Positions 52,336 through 60,741 of a stretch of 64,000 nucleotides of DNA are shown here, piece by piece. Under the pieces are notes generated by a model that was given only the letters and a program-made list of their open reading frames with translations, was not told the origin of the DNA and made no database searches. Source of the DNA: Fibrobacter succinogenes (GTDB lineage: Bacteria > Fibrobacterota > Fibrobacteria > Fibrobacterales > Fibrobacteraceae); the NCBI GenBank assembly GCA_902800345.1, contig CADCDO010000004.1, positions 1-64,000 of the forward strand. Direction: 5' to 3'. A program made the translations under genes and the position numbers. Each line of letters opens with the position of its first letter. Position 1 is the stretch's first letter.

Positions 52336-54186
52336 ATGCTTCGTTTAAGGATTTGGGGAATTTCCCTTTTGACATTGTTTTTAGCACTTGCCGGGGCGTC
52401 ACCAACGTTTCCTGGGCGCTCGCCTGTGCGTTTGGGCGCGTTGACGAATTCCGTTTCTTCGGAGGCGGCTTCGCCGGGGGCCGTAACGCTCGATTTTGTC
52501 AATGTTCCGATTGCGGAAGTGGCACGGACGCTTTCGCTTGCTTATGGCACCCCGATTTTGGCCGATGACGTGGGCGAGACCAAGGTGACGTTTCATCTAG
52601 AGGGCGTGAGCCTTTTCGAGGGACTTTCGGCGTTGTGTGCTGCAAACGGGCTTGCGGTGGTCGAGGAAGGGCGCGTGTTTCACATTCGGCGGGCGCGTAT
52701 GCAGGGCGGTTATATCGCCTTGGAAGATTCCGGGGTGGTTGTTTCGGTCAAGGATATGAACGTGCGCGACTTTGTCAAGGAGTTCAGCTTGAATACGGGC
52801 GTGAATGCGCTTGTGGATTACGATGTGGAGGGCGTGGTGACCGGAAATCTGAGACATTTGGTTCCAGAACTTGCGTTTCGCGTGCTGATGGAATCGAACG
52901 GGTTCAAGGTTCGCGGTGGACGCGGCTGTTTGCGGGTTTCGCGGCTTAAGGCGGGGGCGGGGAAAACTAGTGGAAAGGAGGGCTCGCTGAATGGGGAGGC
53001 GTCGGGTGATGCCGAGGTCATGGTGGAACGAATGGGAAACCTTTATTCGGTAAATTTGCCGTCGGTCCCGCTAAAGACTGCGCTCAAGGCGATAGCGGAC
53101 GAGGCGGGGCTTAACTTGGCGCTCTATGGCGATATGAAAGAAACGGTGCAGATGTCGTTCAAGGATGTTCCTTTGTCGGAACTTTTGACATCGATTTTTC
53201 GAGGGAGCGCATTTACTTTCCGGTTGGATTCGTCGTCGCTTTTGGTTTCGGAAGAAGGGTCTGCAAAGGCGCTTGCTGACTTGCGAGTTTATCCGTTGAA
53301 GCATGTCTCGCCGGAAAAGGCTATGGCGCAACTTTCGAAATTCATGAAAGGGTTGGAACTGAATGTTTCGGAATATCGGGAACAAAATGCGCTTGTACTC
53401 GGAGCTTCTGCGCGGACTCTTGACCGTGCCGTGGATTTTTTGGAGAAGATTGATGTGCCGGCGATGCAGGTGACGTTAGCTTGTGTCATCGTGGAATTTA
53501 GAAAGGGGCGCGGCTTTGCGATTGGCGTGCGGAGCGGTGCTACCCGAAACGTGGGGGAGCGCGACATCCAGGCACGAGGATTCTTTGATTTTTTGGGGAA
53601 GGATCTCTCGAAATCGGGCGCATTTGGGAAGATTGGAATTTTGCCGGACCGTTTTGAGTTGGAACTTTCGTCGATGGAGGAGAACAACGAGGCGAAAGTA
53701 CTTGCCCGCCCGCGCGTGACGACGTTGAACGGCAACAAGGCGGAGCTGAATGTGACGAATACGGTCTATTATCTTGTCAGTCAGGTTTCGTCGGACGGTT
53801 TTCCGATAACGGACTACCGTTCGTTTAACGATGGCATTTCTTTGGAACTTACACCGACGATGACACAGAGTGGCTTGATTACGTTGTCTGTTTCACCTGA
53901 GATCAAGACGGCTGGCAGAAGTACGGGCGATGGACCGCGGGATATCAGTTCCCGCAACATGAAAACGACTGTCGTACTTCGCGATGGGGAAACGCTTTGC
54001 TTGGGCGGGCTCATTCGCAAGAATAAAACGGAGGTGCGGTCGGCGGTCCCGTTTTTCGGGAGCATCCCTGTGCTTGGGAAACTGTTCAGTTATACGTCCG
54101 AAGAAGAGGAGGAAAGCGAACTGGCCATATTTATCACGCCAACAGTGGAGATTAGACAAGAGACGAAGATAGGTGGTAGAAAGTGA
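52336..54186 (+). CDS. Secretin (PilQ/MshL/GspD superfamily)
   Basis: A 616-residue outer-membrane secretin, the exit pore for a type IV pilus or type II secretion-like system. ATG 52336 has AGGAGG 6 nt upstream. After the signal peptide come two STN-like domains (about residues 55-115 and 237-300), a secretin N-domain (about 318-380) and the secretin core with ARPRVTTLNGNKAEL, LELTPTM, and LCLGGLIRKNKTEV..VPFFGSIPVLGKLF..ELAIFITP. The latter is typical of PilQ/MshL. It begins a run of pilus-like genes, but inner-membrane ATPase genes are absent. Confidence 0.9.
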   Translation: MLRLRIWGISLLTLFLALAGASPTFPGRSPVRLGALTNSVSSEAASPGAVTLDFVNVPIAEVARTLSLAYGTPILADDVGETKVTFHLEGVSLFEGLSALCAANGLAVVEEGRVFHIRRARMQGGYIALEDSGVVVSVKDMNVRDFVKEFSLNTGVNALVDYDVEGVVTGNLRHLVPELAFRVLMESNGFKVRGGRGCLRVSRLKAGAGKTSGKEGSLNGEASGDAEVMVERMGNLYSVNLPSVPLKTALKAIADEAGLNLALYGDMKETVQMSFKDVPLSELLTSIFRGSAFTFRLDSSSLLVSEEGSAKALADLRVYPLKHVSPEKAMAQLSKFMKGLELNVSEYREQNALVLGASARTLDRAVDFLEKIDVPAMQVTLACVIVEFRKGRGFAIGVRSGATRNVGERDIQARGFFDFLGKDLSKSGAFGKIGILPDRFELELSSMEENNEAKVLARPRVTTLNGNKAELNVTNTVYYLVSQVSSDGFPITDYRSFNDGISLELTPTMTQSGLITLSVSPEIKTAGRSTGDGPRDISSRNMKTTVVLRDGETLCLGGLIRKNKTEVRSAVPFFGSIPVLGKLFSYTSEEEEESELAIFITPTVEIRQETKIGGRK

Positions 54187-54376
54187 TTAGTATGCAGTGG
54201 TTAGTAAACAGGGCGGCTTCGCCGCGATTATAAATCCTAATCACTAACCACTAAACTTCACTGGATCCTATCGGTCGCGACGCTCCCTCCAGGATGACGC
54301 ATCCGCGCCACTTCCTACCGCCTACTTCTTACTTCCTACTGCTTACAAACCACCAACCTCTAACCACCAATAACCA
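54187..54376. repeat. Intergenic palindrome running into the next start codon
   Basis: GTGATTAG...GTGGTTAG on the left is inverted relative to CTAATCACTAACCACT on the right, with GCGGC-TTC-GCCGC at the centre. Further right come CCTACTTCTTACTTCC repeats and ACCACCAATAACCA directly in front of ATG 54377. No gene is visible. Confidence 0.7.
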
Positions 54377-55585
54377 ATGACCAACAACATGTTTTTTCTG
54401 CATAAACATATAGCGCCTATTCCGGCGCGGATGATGACGTGGGAGGTGACGACTGCGTTTGATGGGACTCTTACGGAAACTGAATTGCAAAATCGGTTTG
54501 ATGAGGAATTTCACGATGCAATTGATGGAGCGCAAGTCGGGAATCGTGTGAACTTCTGGCCTCTTGTTTCGTTCAATGCGTCGGACGGGCGGCGCCATCG
54601 TTACCTTGTCGCGGTTGCCGATGAATCTCTTGCAGGGTATCGTAAAAAGTTTGACCGTTGCTTGCCCAGACAGGTTGCGCTATTTGCTATTGCGGATAAA
54701 ATCATGCGTGACGAAAAGGTCGATTCTGTAGGCTGCAAAAGTCACGGTGTGGATGGCGGTGGCTGTTCCGAGGCTGCTTCTCAAAATGAAGGAAATCTGT
54801 TGTTCGCTGCACTTTGGAATGAAACTTTGTATATGCTGGTCTTTGTGAAAGGGCGTTTGTGCCATTGGTTCGAAGAACATGGTTATGGAGATTCTTTTGA
54901 TGGCGCATGTCGGGAACGAGTTGCTCTTTTTAAATCTTTTTTGACATCAGATGAGTTGTTTGGAAATGCGGGAACTTTTGACGATGTGCTGGTGTGCTGT
55001 AACCAAATGGCGAATATGGACAATCTATTTTGCTTGGCCGCGCATGACCCGTTTTGGCGTCGTTTGGATTTGGACCGGTGCAATGGAATGAAACTTTGTG
55101 TAAAACGCCGGCTGGTGTGGAATTTTGCGGGGGTGTTCACCTTGTGCCTTGTGCTTTTGGAGATATTTGTTCATCCGGTGGAAAAATTGAATTTTTGGAA
55201 TGATGGAAAACAAATTAAGAATTTGAATCTCGTGGCTCCCGTTGAACTAGATTCACCATCCGCGCGGGATTTGGATATGCTTGCTTGGGCCGAAGGTCAC
55301 CGGGATATGCCCCTTGCAAAATGGAACCGGGCGCATGGAGACGTCTTGGGAACGTTCTTGAACGCAAAACGTGGAACGACTCAGGGAAAATGTCGCTCAT
55401 CTGAGTTTAGTTTGCTTGGAATTGCGGGGGGTCGCGTTGCACTCGTAAAGACTGCTGCGGGTGAATCGAAAATGCTTTCGCTTGGGGATACGCTTTATTC
55501 GTACCGCGTGCAAAAAATTGGACGGAATGATGTTGTTTTTCGTTGTGGCGGCAAGGAGGTTCGTTATGAAGTCGGTGCGCGGTAG
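54377..55585 (+). CDS. Bitopic membrane protein of the pilus/secretion operon, GspC/PilP-like C-terminus
   Basis: A 402-residue protein. The N-terminal 240 residues form a cytoplasmic domain with no clear family, possibly a degenerate PilM/GspL-like platform. A transmembrane helix lies at about residues 243-262 (FAGVFTLCLVLLEIFV). The C-terminal 55 residues (GIAGGRVALVKTAAGESKMLSLGDTLYSYRVQKIG) resemble the HR/PilP domain that contacts secretins. ATG 54377 has no ribosome site, being preceded by the CTAACCA-type repeat; ATG 54389 is an alternative. It overlaps the next gene by 20 nt. Confidence 0.55.
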   Translation: MTNNMFFLHKHIAPIPARMMTWEVTTAFDGTLTETELQNRFDEEFHDAIDGAQVGNRVNFWPLVSFNASDGRRHRYLVAVADESLAGYRKKFDRCLPRQVALFAIADKIMRDEKVDSVGCKSHGVDGGGCSEAASQNEGNLLFAALWNETLYMLVFVKGRLCHWFEEHGYGDSFDGACRERVALFKSFLTSDELFGNAGTFDDVLVCCNQMANMDNLFCLAAHDPFWRRLDLDRCNGMKLCVKRRLVWNFAGVFTLCLVLLEIFVHPVEKLNFWNDGKQIKNLNLVAPVELDSPSARDLDMLAWAEGHRDMPLAKWNRAHGDVLGTFLNAKRGTTQGKCRSSEFSLLGIAGGRVALVKTAAGESKMLSLGDTLYSYRVQKIGRNDVVFRCGGKEVRYEVGAR

Positions 55586-56564
55586 CGCTCTTCCGCTTGT
55601 ACTTGGAGTATTGCTTGTGCTTTCGATTCCTTTAACGTCGATGCTCCGCTTGCCAGGTACGCTCCGCCGGACGGTTTCGCTTGTTGCAAACGAAACCCAG
55701 GAAATGTATTTGGCGGAGTCGGCGGTGCTTGCAAAATTGGAAAATTTTCCGGAGGGGTATTTTGCGGGACTCCCGGCGGTGGAAAGTCGCATTTTGGGGC
55801 CATGGACGCAGTGGCTGACGCGCCCGGTGCGGAAAACGGAAAAATATTCGGTTGGTCGAGGCTTTTATTTTGGGTTTCTTGTGGGGAATGCTTATGCGCG
55901 TTTTGGTACGTCGGAATGGGCTCGTTGTGCGGTAACGTTGGAACGGAACTTGCGGGAGCGTATATTGCAGGCGGAGGGGCTGAAGAACGTTTCGGGAAAC
56001 CGCCGTTTTTTTAAAGTGGATTCGTCGGGTGTTATTGATGGCGGTATAACGGTGTTGAACGTAAATGCTGGAGATTTGACGCTAGACCTTGGTGGTGACG
56101 ATGCTTTTGGCAAGATGCCCGAGCGCCTTTCTGTCCGTTTGTTCATGGCTAATGTCGAAGGAAACGTCAAAATTCGCGGGAACGTCCACTTCGATACGCT
56201 CCGGATCTATTCGACGGGAACCGTTTTGTTGCAAGGAAATGTAAGCGCGGACTTTGTAGAAATTTTTGGACAGTCGGGAGTGAACGTTGAGGGGAATGTC
56301 TTGCTTGCGGGCGTTATCTTGTCTAAACAGAACATCGAAATTTTTGGCCATGCAGAGGCGCATTTCCCGAGTGTGGCGATAGCTGTAGGCTATCGCGGAA
56401 ATTCTGTCAAGCTTTCGGAAAAGTCTGTGTTTGAAGGTTTGGCGATTGCTCCTTCGGGCATTGTCGATCGCGATTCTTCTGTTGTTCTGCTTGATTCGTC
56501 AAAAACGCTTTTGCCGTTTTGTATGGACTCCCGTAAAGTTGTCTTTGAAAGGAGGCGCTTGTGA
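55566..56564 (+). CDS. PilX/GspK-like envelope protein
   Basis: A 332-residue protein starting at ATG 55566 (AAGGAGG 7 nt upstream). An N-terminal helix at residues 6-27 (SALPLVLGVLLVLSIPLTSM) has the position of a class III signal, followed by a helical TETQEMYLAESAVLAKLE-like segment. The later half (from about residue 190) is repetitive beta (GNVKIRGNVHFDTLRIYSTGTVLLQGNV), like a bactofilin or passenger beta-helix. Its place between a secretin-operon gene and prepilins suggests a PilX-like minor pseudopilin. It overlaps both neighbours. Confidence 0.6.
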   Translation: MKSVRGSALPLVLGVLLVLSIPLTSMLRLPGTLRRTVSLVANETQEMYLAESAVLAKLENFPEGYFAGLPAVESRILGPWTQWLTRPVRKTEKYSVGRGFYFGFLVGNAYARFGTSEWARCAVTLERNLRERILQAEGLKNVSGNRRFFKVDSSGVIDGGITVLNVNAGDLTLDLGGDDAFGKMPERLSVRLFMANVEGNVKIRGNVHFDTLRIYSTGTVLLQGNVSADFVEIFGQSGVNVEGNVLLAGVILSKQNIEIFGHAEAHFPSVAIAVGYRGNSVKLSEKSVFEGLAIAPSGIVDRDSSVVLLDSSKTLLPFCMDSRKVVFERRRL

Positions 56565-56935
56565 GACATTCCGTGAACTCTAGACTTGGCTTTGCCTTAC
56601 CCGAAGTTTGCGTGGCGCTAGCCGTCTTTCTTGTCGGGACGACGGGACTTGTTGCCTGCTGGAATTATTTTAATCGAGAAATTGCAGACGAACGCTACCG
56701 CCTGGAGCAGTTCTACGATGTGGAGTCGGCGATGGAACGTCTGATTGCGGTCAAACCTTTGTGCTCGGACTCTTTGGATGTACCCAATGCTGCAGGGCCA
56801 GAATCTCGAATTGTCACAGACTCTCGAAATCCCGAGATGGTCCGCTTGAAACGCATTCCCGGAAACGCTCGCCTTGCGTGGGCGACTGTAGTTCGGGACA
56901 ACTTTTCTCTTAAACGATTGGTTCGATGTCGGTGA
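56561..56935 (+). CDS. Minor pseudopilin (PilV/GspI-like)
   Basis: A 124-residue protein starting with GTG 56561, which overlaps the previous gene by 4 nt. It has a prepilin-peptidase site (LG-FALPEV, Glu at +5) and a hydrophobic helix (VCVALAVFLVGTTGLVACWNYF). The C-terminal 85 residues are a small globular domain with a Cys near residues 67 and 123. Such proteins initiate assembly of pseudopili. The family within minor pilins is uncertain. Confidence 0.72.
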   Translation: MRHSVNSRLGFALPEVCVALAVFLVGTTGLVACWNYFNREIADERYRLEQFYDVESAMERLIAVKPLCSDSLDVPNAAGPESRIVTDSRNPEMVRLKRIPGNARLAWATVVRDNFSLKRLVRCR

Positions 56936-56942
56936 GGTTCAA

Positions 56943-57203
56943 ATGAAAGGTTTTACGCTTGTAGAACTGCTTGTCGCGATTATTATCACGGCAATTCTCG
57001 TAGGTGTTTCCTTGAACGTTTATGTTGTGATTCACCACGGCTTTGCAGAATCGACAATCCGCTATGGGCGGTTCGTCGGAGAAAACGTCCATGAACTTCG
57101 CTGTCGGACCCGTTTTGTACGCGGACTGCCACCCTGCGACGACGCTCCGCGAACCTTTCACGATTCTCGTTCTTTTCGCGATAACATTCGCGAACGGTTT
57201 TGA
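56943..57203 (+). CDS. Short type IV prepilin-like protein
   Basis: An 86-residue protein with a canonical class III signal MKG-FTLVELLVAIIITAILVG, cleaved before Phe with Glu at +5. The mature globular part is only about 60 residues and ends FRDNIRERF, much shorter than usual PilW/GspJ or major pilins. Neither the neighbouring frames nor the sequence after 57203 continues a recognisable domain, so it may be truncated. The 7-nt gap to the previous gene suggests one operon. Confidence 0.65.
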   Translation: MKGFTLVELLVAIIITAILVGVSLNVYVVIHHGFAESTIRYGRFVGENVHELRCRTRFVRGLPPCDDAPRTFHDSRSFRDNIRERF

Positions 57204-57231
57204 ACTCTACTAACAAATAACCAATGACCAA

Positions 57232-57270
57232 ACAAACAAAAACGCCCCGCATTGCGGAGCGTCCTTTAAA
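57232..57270 (-). terminator. Terminator of the glycosyltransferase gene
   Basis: On the minus strand ACGC-T-CCGC and GCGG-G-GCGT pair around AAT, followed by TTTTTGTTTG. It lies about 30 nt beyond the stop at 57293. Confidence 0.7.
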
Positions 57271-57292
57271 CGTTCAATGTGATTTCCGTCAC

Positions 57293-58846
57293 TTAGTTCG
57301 TCGCTTGTTCTTCCACGTTTTCGGAGCGCTTGATTGCCTTGTGGATCTCGATCAAGTTGCTGATGTAGTGCATAAAAGAGAGCACGCTCACCGAAAGGAA
57401 GCCGATAGCGTATAGCGCAAGGAACGGACCGATAATCCATTTGCTGGCGTTGATGTATTCGAGCAAACCGAAAATGCAGTAAATGCCCACAATGAGTTCG
57501 AAGAGAGCCATCCACGGGAACTTTTGTGCGTAGTGGCTTTTGACTTTCTTCTTGGAGTCACCGCTCTTCGGGGTACGGACGAAGCTGCCTTTTGTTCCGA
57601 GTACTGCGGCGAATACGGCACGGGAGTTGCTGACCGCGATGCCCACACCGAGAGCCATCAAGATGGGGAGCGAGAGCAAACGAACCTTCCAACCGGTATA
57701 GCCGGAGCAACGTTGGGCGACAAAGTAAAGAACAGAAGGAGCAATTGCCGCAAGGAAGATAAAGATGAATCCGATGGTGTAGGCCCAAGCGGGGAGATGG
57801 GCGACCGGTTCAAAGAATGCGAGGAGCGGCCATGCGCAGAGCGCGGTAAACAACATGCAGGGGTGGATCGAGTAGTGCGTCGTGTGGAGGATGGCGCCAA
57901 GCTTCACGCGGAACGGAACCTTGGAACGCAACACCTTCGGCAAAATCTTGATGGCCGTCTGGATGGAACCCTTTGCCCAGCGGAACTGCTGCGCCTTGAA
58001 AGCGTTGATGTCGTTCGGGAGTTCGGCCGGAACTATTACGTCGAACACGAACTTCATCTTCCAGCCGGCAAGCTGACTGCGGTAGGAAAGGTCCATGTCT
58101 TCGGTCAGCGTGTCGCCTTCCCAGCCGCCACCGCCATAGATAGCGTCTTTGCGCCAGATGCCTGCGGTGCCGTTGAAGTTCATGAACAACTTGCCCCAGC
58201 TGCGGGCGGACTGTTCCACGACAAAGTGACCGTCAATACCAATAGACTGTGCGAGCGTAAGACCGGATTCGGTGCGGTTCAAGTGACCCCAGCGACCCTG
58301 TACGAGCCCGACCTGCGGGTCCATGACAAGGTAGGGTACGGTCTTCAAGAGGAAGTCCTTCTCCGGAACGAAGTCGGCGTCGAAAATAGCGAGGAATTCT
58401 CCCTTTGCGACTTCCATGCCTTCCTTGAGAGCGCCGGCCTTGAAATCCTTGCGGTTCGTGCGGTGGATAAGCTTGATGTCATAGCCGCGGGCGGCGAGTT
58501 CGGCAACTTTCTTCTTCGTGACTTCGTAGCATTCGTCTGTGGAGTCGTCCAGGACCTGGATCTCGTGTTTGTCCTTGGGATAGTCTATAGCGCAGACCGC
58601 TTCGAGAAGGCGCTCCACGCAGTTGGCTTCGTTAAAAACCGGGAGTTGGGTCGTGACCTGGGGGAGGTCCGCCATGGAATGTTCGCGGTAGTACTTCAAG
58701 ATTGTCTTGCGGTCCGAAAGACGAGTCTTGCGACTATTCTTGAGGAATAGGTAGATGCTGTAGTAGCAGCTAAACCCATAGATAACCAAGCCCACGCCTG
58801 CGATAACATAGACGATGAACATTGTGTATAGGAGTATCGTACTCAT
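57293..58846 (-). CDS. Processive GT2 glycosyltransferase (cellulose-synthase-like)
   Basis: A 517-residue inner-membrane glycosyltransferase; ATG 58846 gives MSTILLYTMF, and a longer frame from 58867 has no better site. One N-terminal helix (5-33) precedes the GT2 domain with VLDDSTDE, FDADFVPE, TEDMDLSYR and QQFRWAKGS (the D, DxD, TED, QxxRW set of processive synthases). Four or five C-terminal helices follow. It could make a beta-glucan, mannan or another polysaccharide. No BcsB, PilZ domain or export partner is next to it, so the product is not predictable. Confidence 0.82.
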   Translation of the reverse strand: MSTILLYTMFIVYVIAGVGLVIYGFSCYYSIYLFLKNSRKTRLSDRKTILKYYREHSMADLPQVTTQLPVFNEANCVERLLEAVCAIDYPKDKHEIQVLDDSTDECYEVTKKKVAELAARGYDIKLIHRTNRKDFKAGALKEGMEVAKGEFLAIFDADFVPEKDFLLKTVPYLVMDPQVGLVQGRWGHLNRTESGLTLAQSIGIDGHFVVEQSARSWGKLFMNFNGTAGIWRKDAIYGGGGWEGDTLTEDMDLSYRSQLAGWKMKFVFDVIVPAELPNDINAFKAQQFRWAKGSIQTAIKILPKVLRSKVPFRVKLGAILHTTHYSIHPCMLFTALCAWPLLAFFEPVAHLPAWAYTIGFIFIFLAAIAPSVLYFVAQRCSGYTGWKVRLLSLPILMALGVGIAVSNSRAVFAAVLGTKGSFVRTPKSGDSKKKVKSHYAQKFPWMALFELIVGIYCIFGLLEYINASKWIIGPFLALYAIGFLSVSVLSFMHYISNLIEIHKAIKRSENVEEQATN

Positions 58847-59002
58847 TCTACTATATACCTTTTGCACCTAAGAAGTGTTTGGCGCCAAATATAGAAACGC
58901 AATGTGATGTTTGCTACATTTTAAAGGAATTTTAGTCCAATTTTTGCTCTGAAAAGCGTATTTTTACATAGCAATGAATACACTTTTTTACAATGGCGTT
59001 TT

Positions 59003-59551
59003 ATGGTAAAAAATGCAGAAAAAAGCAATAAAAATTTAACATCGCCGATCGCTCGATGGATGGAAACGAACCGTGGAACCGAAGGTTTTACAGAATCTTT
59101 ACGTAAGCTTTTGATGTATGCCTGTGTCGAATGGATCCGTCGCGGGACATCGGCGCTTTTGACCCCCGAAGAGGCCCTTTCCAAGATCGTTTGCTGCGCT
59201 CTTCCGGAGTTTCCCGTGGGCGAATGGTCCGAAAATCCTGAAAAATATATGGATGAAATCGCCGATTTTTGCGAAAAAGCGAAAATATTGCCCTTGCCAG
59301 CCGCCCTCCAGGGCGAAATTCCCTCCCTTTTGGACCTTCGTGGGGTAAAATGCCCCCTCAATGCCGTCCGTTCGAGAATTGTCATGTCGGGATATCCTGC
59401 CGGACGGACGCTGAAAATTTGGCTCGATGAAGGTTCGCCTATCGAAAATGTGCCCGGATCGCTCGTTGCCGACGGCCATAAAGTGCTTTCTCGCGAAAAA
59501 AAAAGCGATTTTTGGGAAATCTCGGTGGTCAAATCGGATTCTAAAGTATAG
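59003..59551 (+). CDS. TusA-domain protein with helical N-terminal extension
   Basis: A 182-residue cytoplasmic protein. Residues 1-105 are helical with two Cys pairs (YACVEW, VCCALPEF) and no recognised family. Residues 108-175 form a TusA/SirA-like sulfur-transfer domain beginning LLDLRGVKCPLNAVRSRIVM, with the active-site Cys in the CP motif. TusA carries persulfide sulfur for tRNA thiolation or molybdopterin. The fusion suggests a specialised sulfur carrier. It is followed 9 nt later by the SGNH-like gene. Confidence 0.72.
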   Translation: MVKNAEKSNKNLTSPIARWMETNRGTEGFTESLRKLLMYACVEWIRRGTSALLTPEEALSKIVCCALPEFPVGEWSENPEKYMDEIADFCEKAKILPLPAALQGEIPSLLDLRGVKCPLNAVRSRIVMSGYPAGRTLKIWLDEGSPIENVPGSLVADGHKVLSREKKSDFWEISVVKSDSKV

Positions 59552-59560
59552 ATTGTTTAT

Positions 59561-60151
59561 GTGGAAAACAGAGTATTAGTTATAGGCGATGAAATGTTCG
59601 GTTCTAAAGGCGAAGCGGCGAACCGTTTTGTGGAAGCGGTGCTTTGCCGGGAACCCAGCCGCCCTATACAGTTTTCCTTGAATGTGCCTGTGGCGGTATC
59701 GCTTTCCCAAATTCGGGCGCGCCTTTCTTCGGATATCATCGGCAAAAATGCCGGCCGCATTGTCATGGGGCTTGGGCTTCGCGATTTGAACCACGGCGGA
59801 GCGGACGGCGCTTCGGTCGCCTCTCTTTACGAATCGCTCGTGAACGAACTCGTGAACAAGACGCAGTCCCGTCTTTTCCTGCTCACGATTCCCCCGGAAA
59901 TGTTCCCGATAGCCGTAAACGAGGTCGAATATTTAAACACGATGATTCGAGAAGTCTGCGCGGCGAACGAAAACCGCATCGTGCTGCTCGATTTTGCGCA
60001 ATTTGCCGAGACGTTCAAGGAAAAGCAGATGGCGCGTGGCAAGTTCGGGCGGAGCCTTTTTATGGAAGACGGTGCGCCCACGTCGCTTTGCTGTATGCTC
60101 TTGGCTCTGTACCTGCAAGATGATCTTGTAAAAGATTTAAAGGAGATGTAA
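59561..60151 (+). CDS. SGNH-hydrolase-like protein (196 aa)
   Basis: A soluble protein starting with GTG 59561. VLVIGDEMFG resembles block I of SGNH hydrolases but has Glu where the Ser would be; IVMGLGLRDLN resembles block III. A block V DxxH is not evident. It may be a degenerate or non-catalytic member. It lies between the TusA-domain gene and the zinc-ribbon gene with gaps of 9 and 2 nt, so the three are probably one operon. Confidence 0.5.
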   Translation: MENRVLVIGDEMFGSKGEAANRFVEAVLCREPSRPIQFSLNVPVAVSLSQIRARLSSDIIGKNAGRIVMGLGLRDLNHGGADGASVASLYESLVNELVNKTQSRLFLLTIPPEMFPIAVNEVEYLNTMIREVCAANENRIVLLDFAQFAETFKEKQMARGKFGRSLFMEDGAPTSLCCMLLALYLQDDLVKDLKEM

Positions 60152-60153
60152 TT

Positions 60154-60495
60154 ATGGGTCTTTTTGACAATCGCTTTGCCAGTAAAAATGCGGCCATGAG
60201 CCGTGCGTTCTCCATTGATTCCGAAAAGGACCGGAAAAAGCGGAATTATACGCGTGAACCGGCCGCGCCCAAGATGGGGATCTGCGACAAGTGCCACAGG
60301 GAAGCCCTGTTACGCTCCTACCGCTCGAAGGAAATGTCCATGTCTGACGGAGCCGCTAGCTTTGGGACGGTGGTGAAGCATCTCTGCGAAGACTGCGCTC
60401 CGCGCTCCAAGCGCTTCGAAGACACGAACGTCCCGCCGATGGACAAGAAGCAGGTGAAAAACCTCATGCGCTCCGCGAAGAAAGGACTGTTGTAG
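60154..60495 (+). CDS. Zinc-ribbon hypothetical protein (113 aa)
   Basis: A basic 113-residue protein with CDKCHREA and HLCEDC, forming a likely four-Cys zinc site (residues 44-47 and 77-80). The N-terminus and C-terminus are Lys/Arg-rich. GGAG precedes ATG by 8 nt. A nucleic-acid-binding or structural role is possible but unproven. It is the third gene of the TusA operon. Confidence 0.6.
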   Translation: MGLFDNRFASKNAAMSRAFSIDSEKDRKKRNYTREPAAPKMGICDKCHREALLRSYRSKEMSMSDGAASFGTVVKHLCEDCAPRSKRFEDTNVPPMDKKQVKNLMRSAKKGLL

Positions 60496-60496
60496 G

Positions 60497-60655
60497 TTTG
60501 AGGTCGCCCGCTATGGCGGGCTTTGAGGTATGAGCACGGTCGCCTACGGCTCCCTTTGGGCTTTATAAATGCACCTCGGGCGCCAAATTTAAGCCCAAAG
60601 CTTTGCAACGCAAAGCGACCCCATACCCCACTCCTCATACCTCATGCGTAAACAA
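60497..60655. repeat. Intergenic palindrome with mini-hairpins
   Basis: TTTGAGGTCG CCCGC-TATG-GCGGG CTTTGAGGTATGAG on the left faces CGACCCCATACCCCACTCC and CATACCTCATG on the right. Inside lies GCTTTGC-AAC-GCAAAGC. The arms are variants of the CCCCATA heptad. No gene is visible before the SulP gene. Confidence 0.75.
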
Positions 60656-60741
60656 TATTTTATAAAAAAATCTTACCCCCCTTAACGAAATTGATGTAAA
60701 TTCCTAAATTTGGGTCTCGATTTTATATAGGGAGACCTTCA

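Noticed and set aside
57524-58750. 408-codon plus-strand frame
   Set aside because: It is antisense to the GT2 glycosyltransferase, which has all catalytic motifs.
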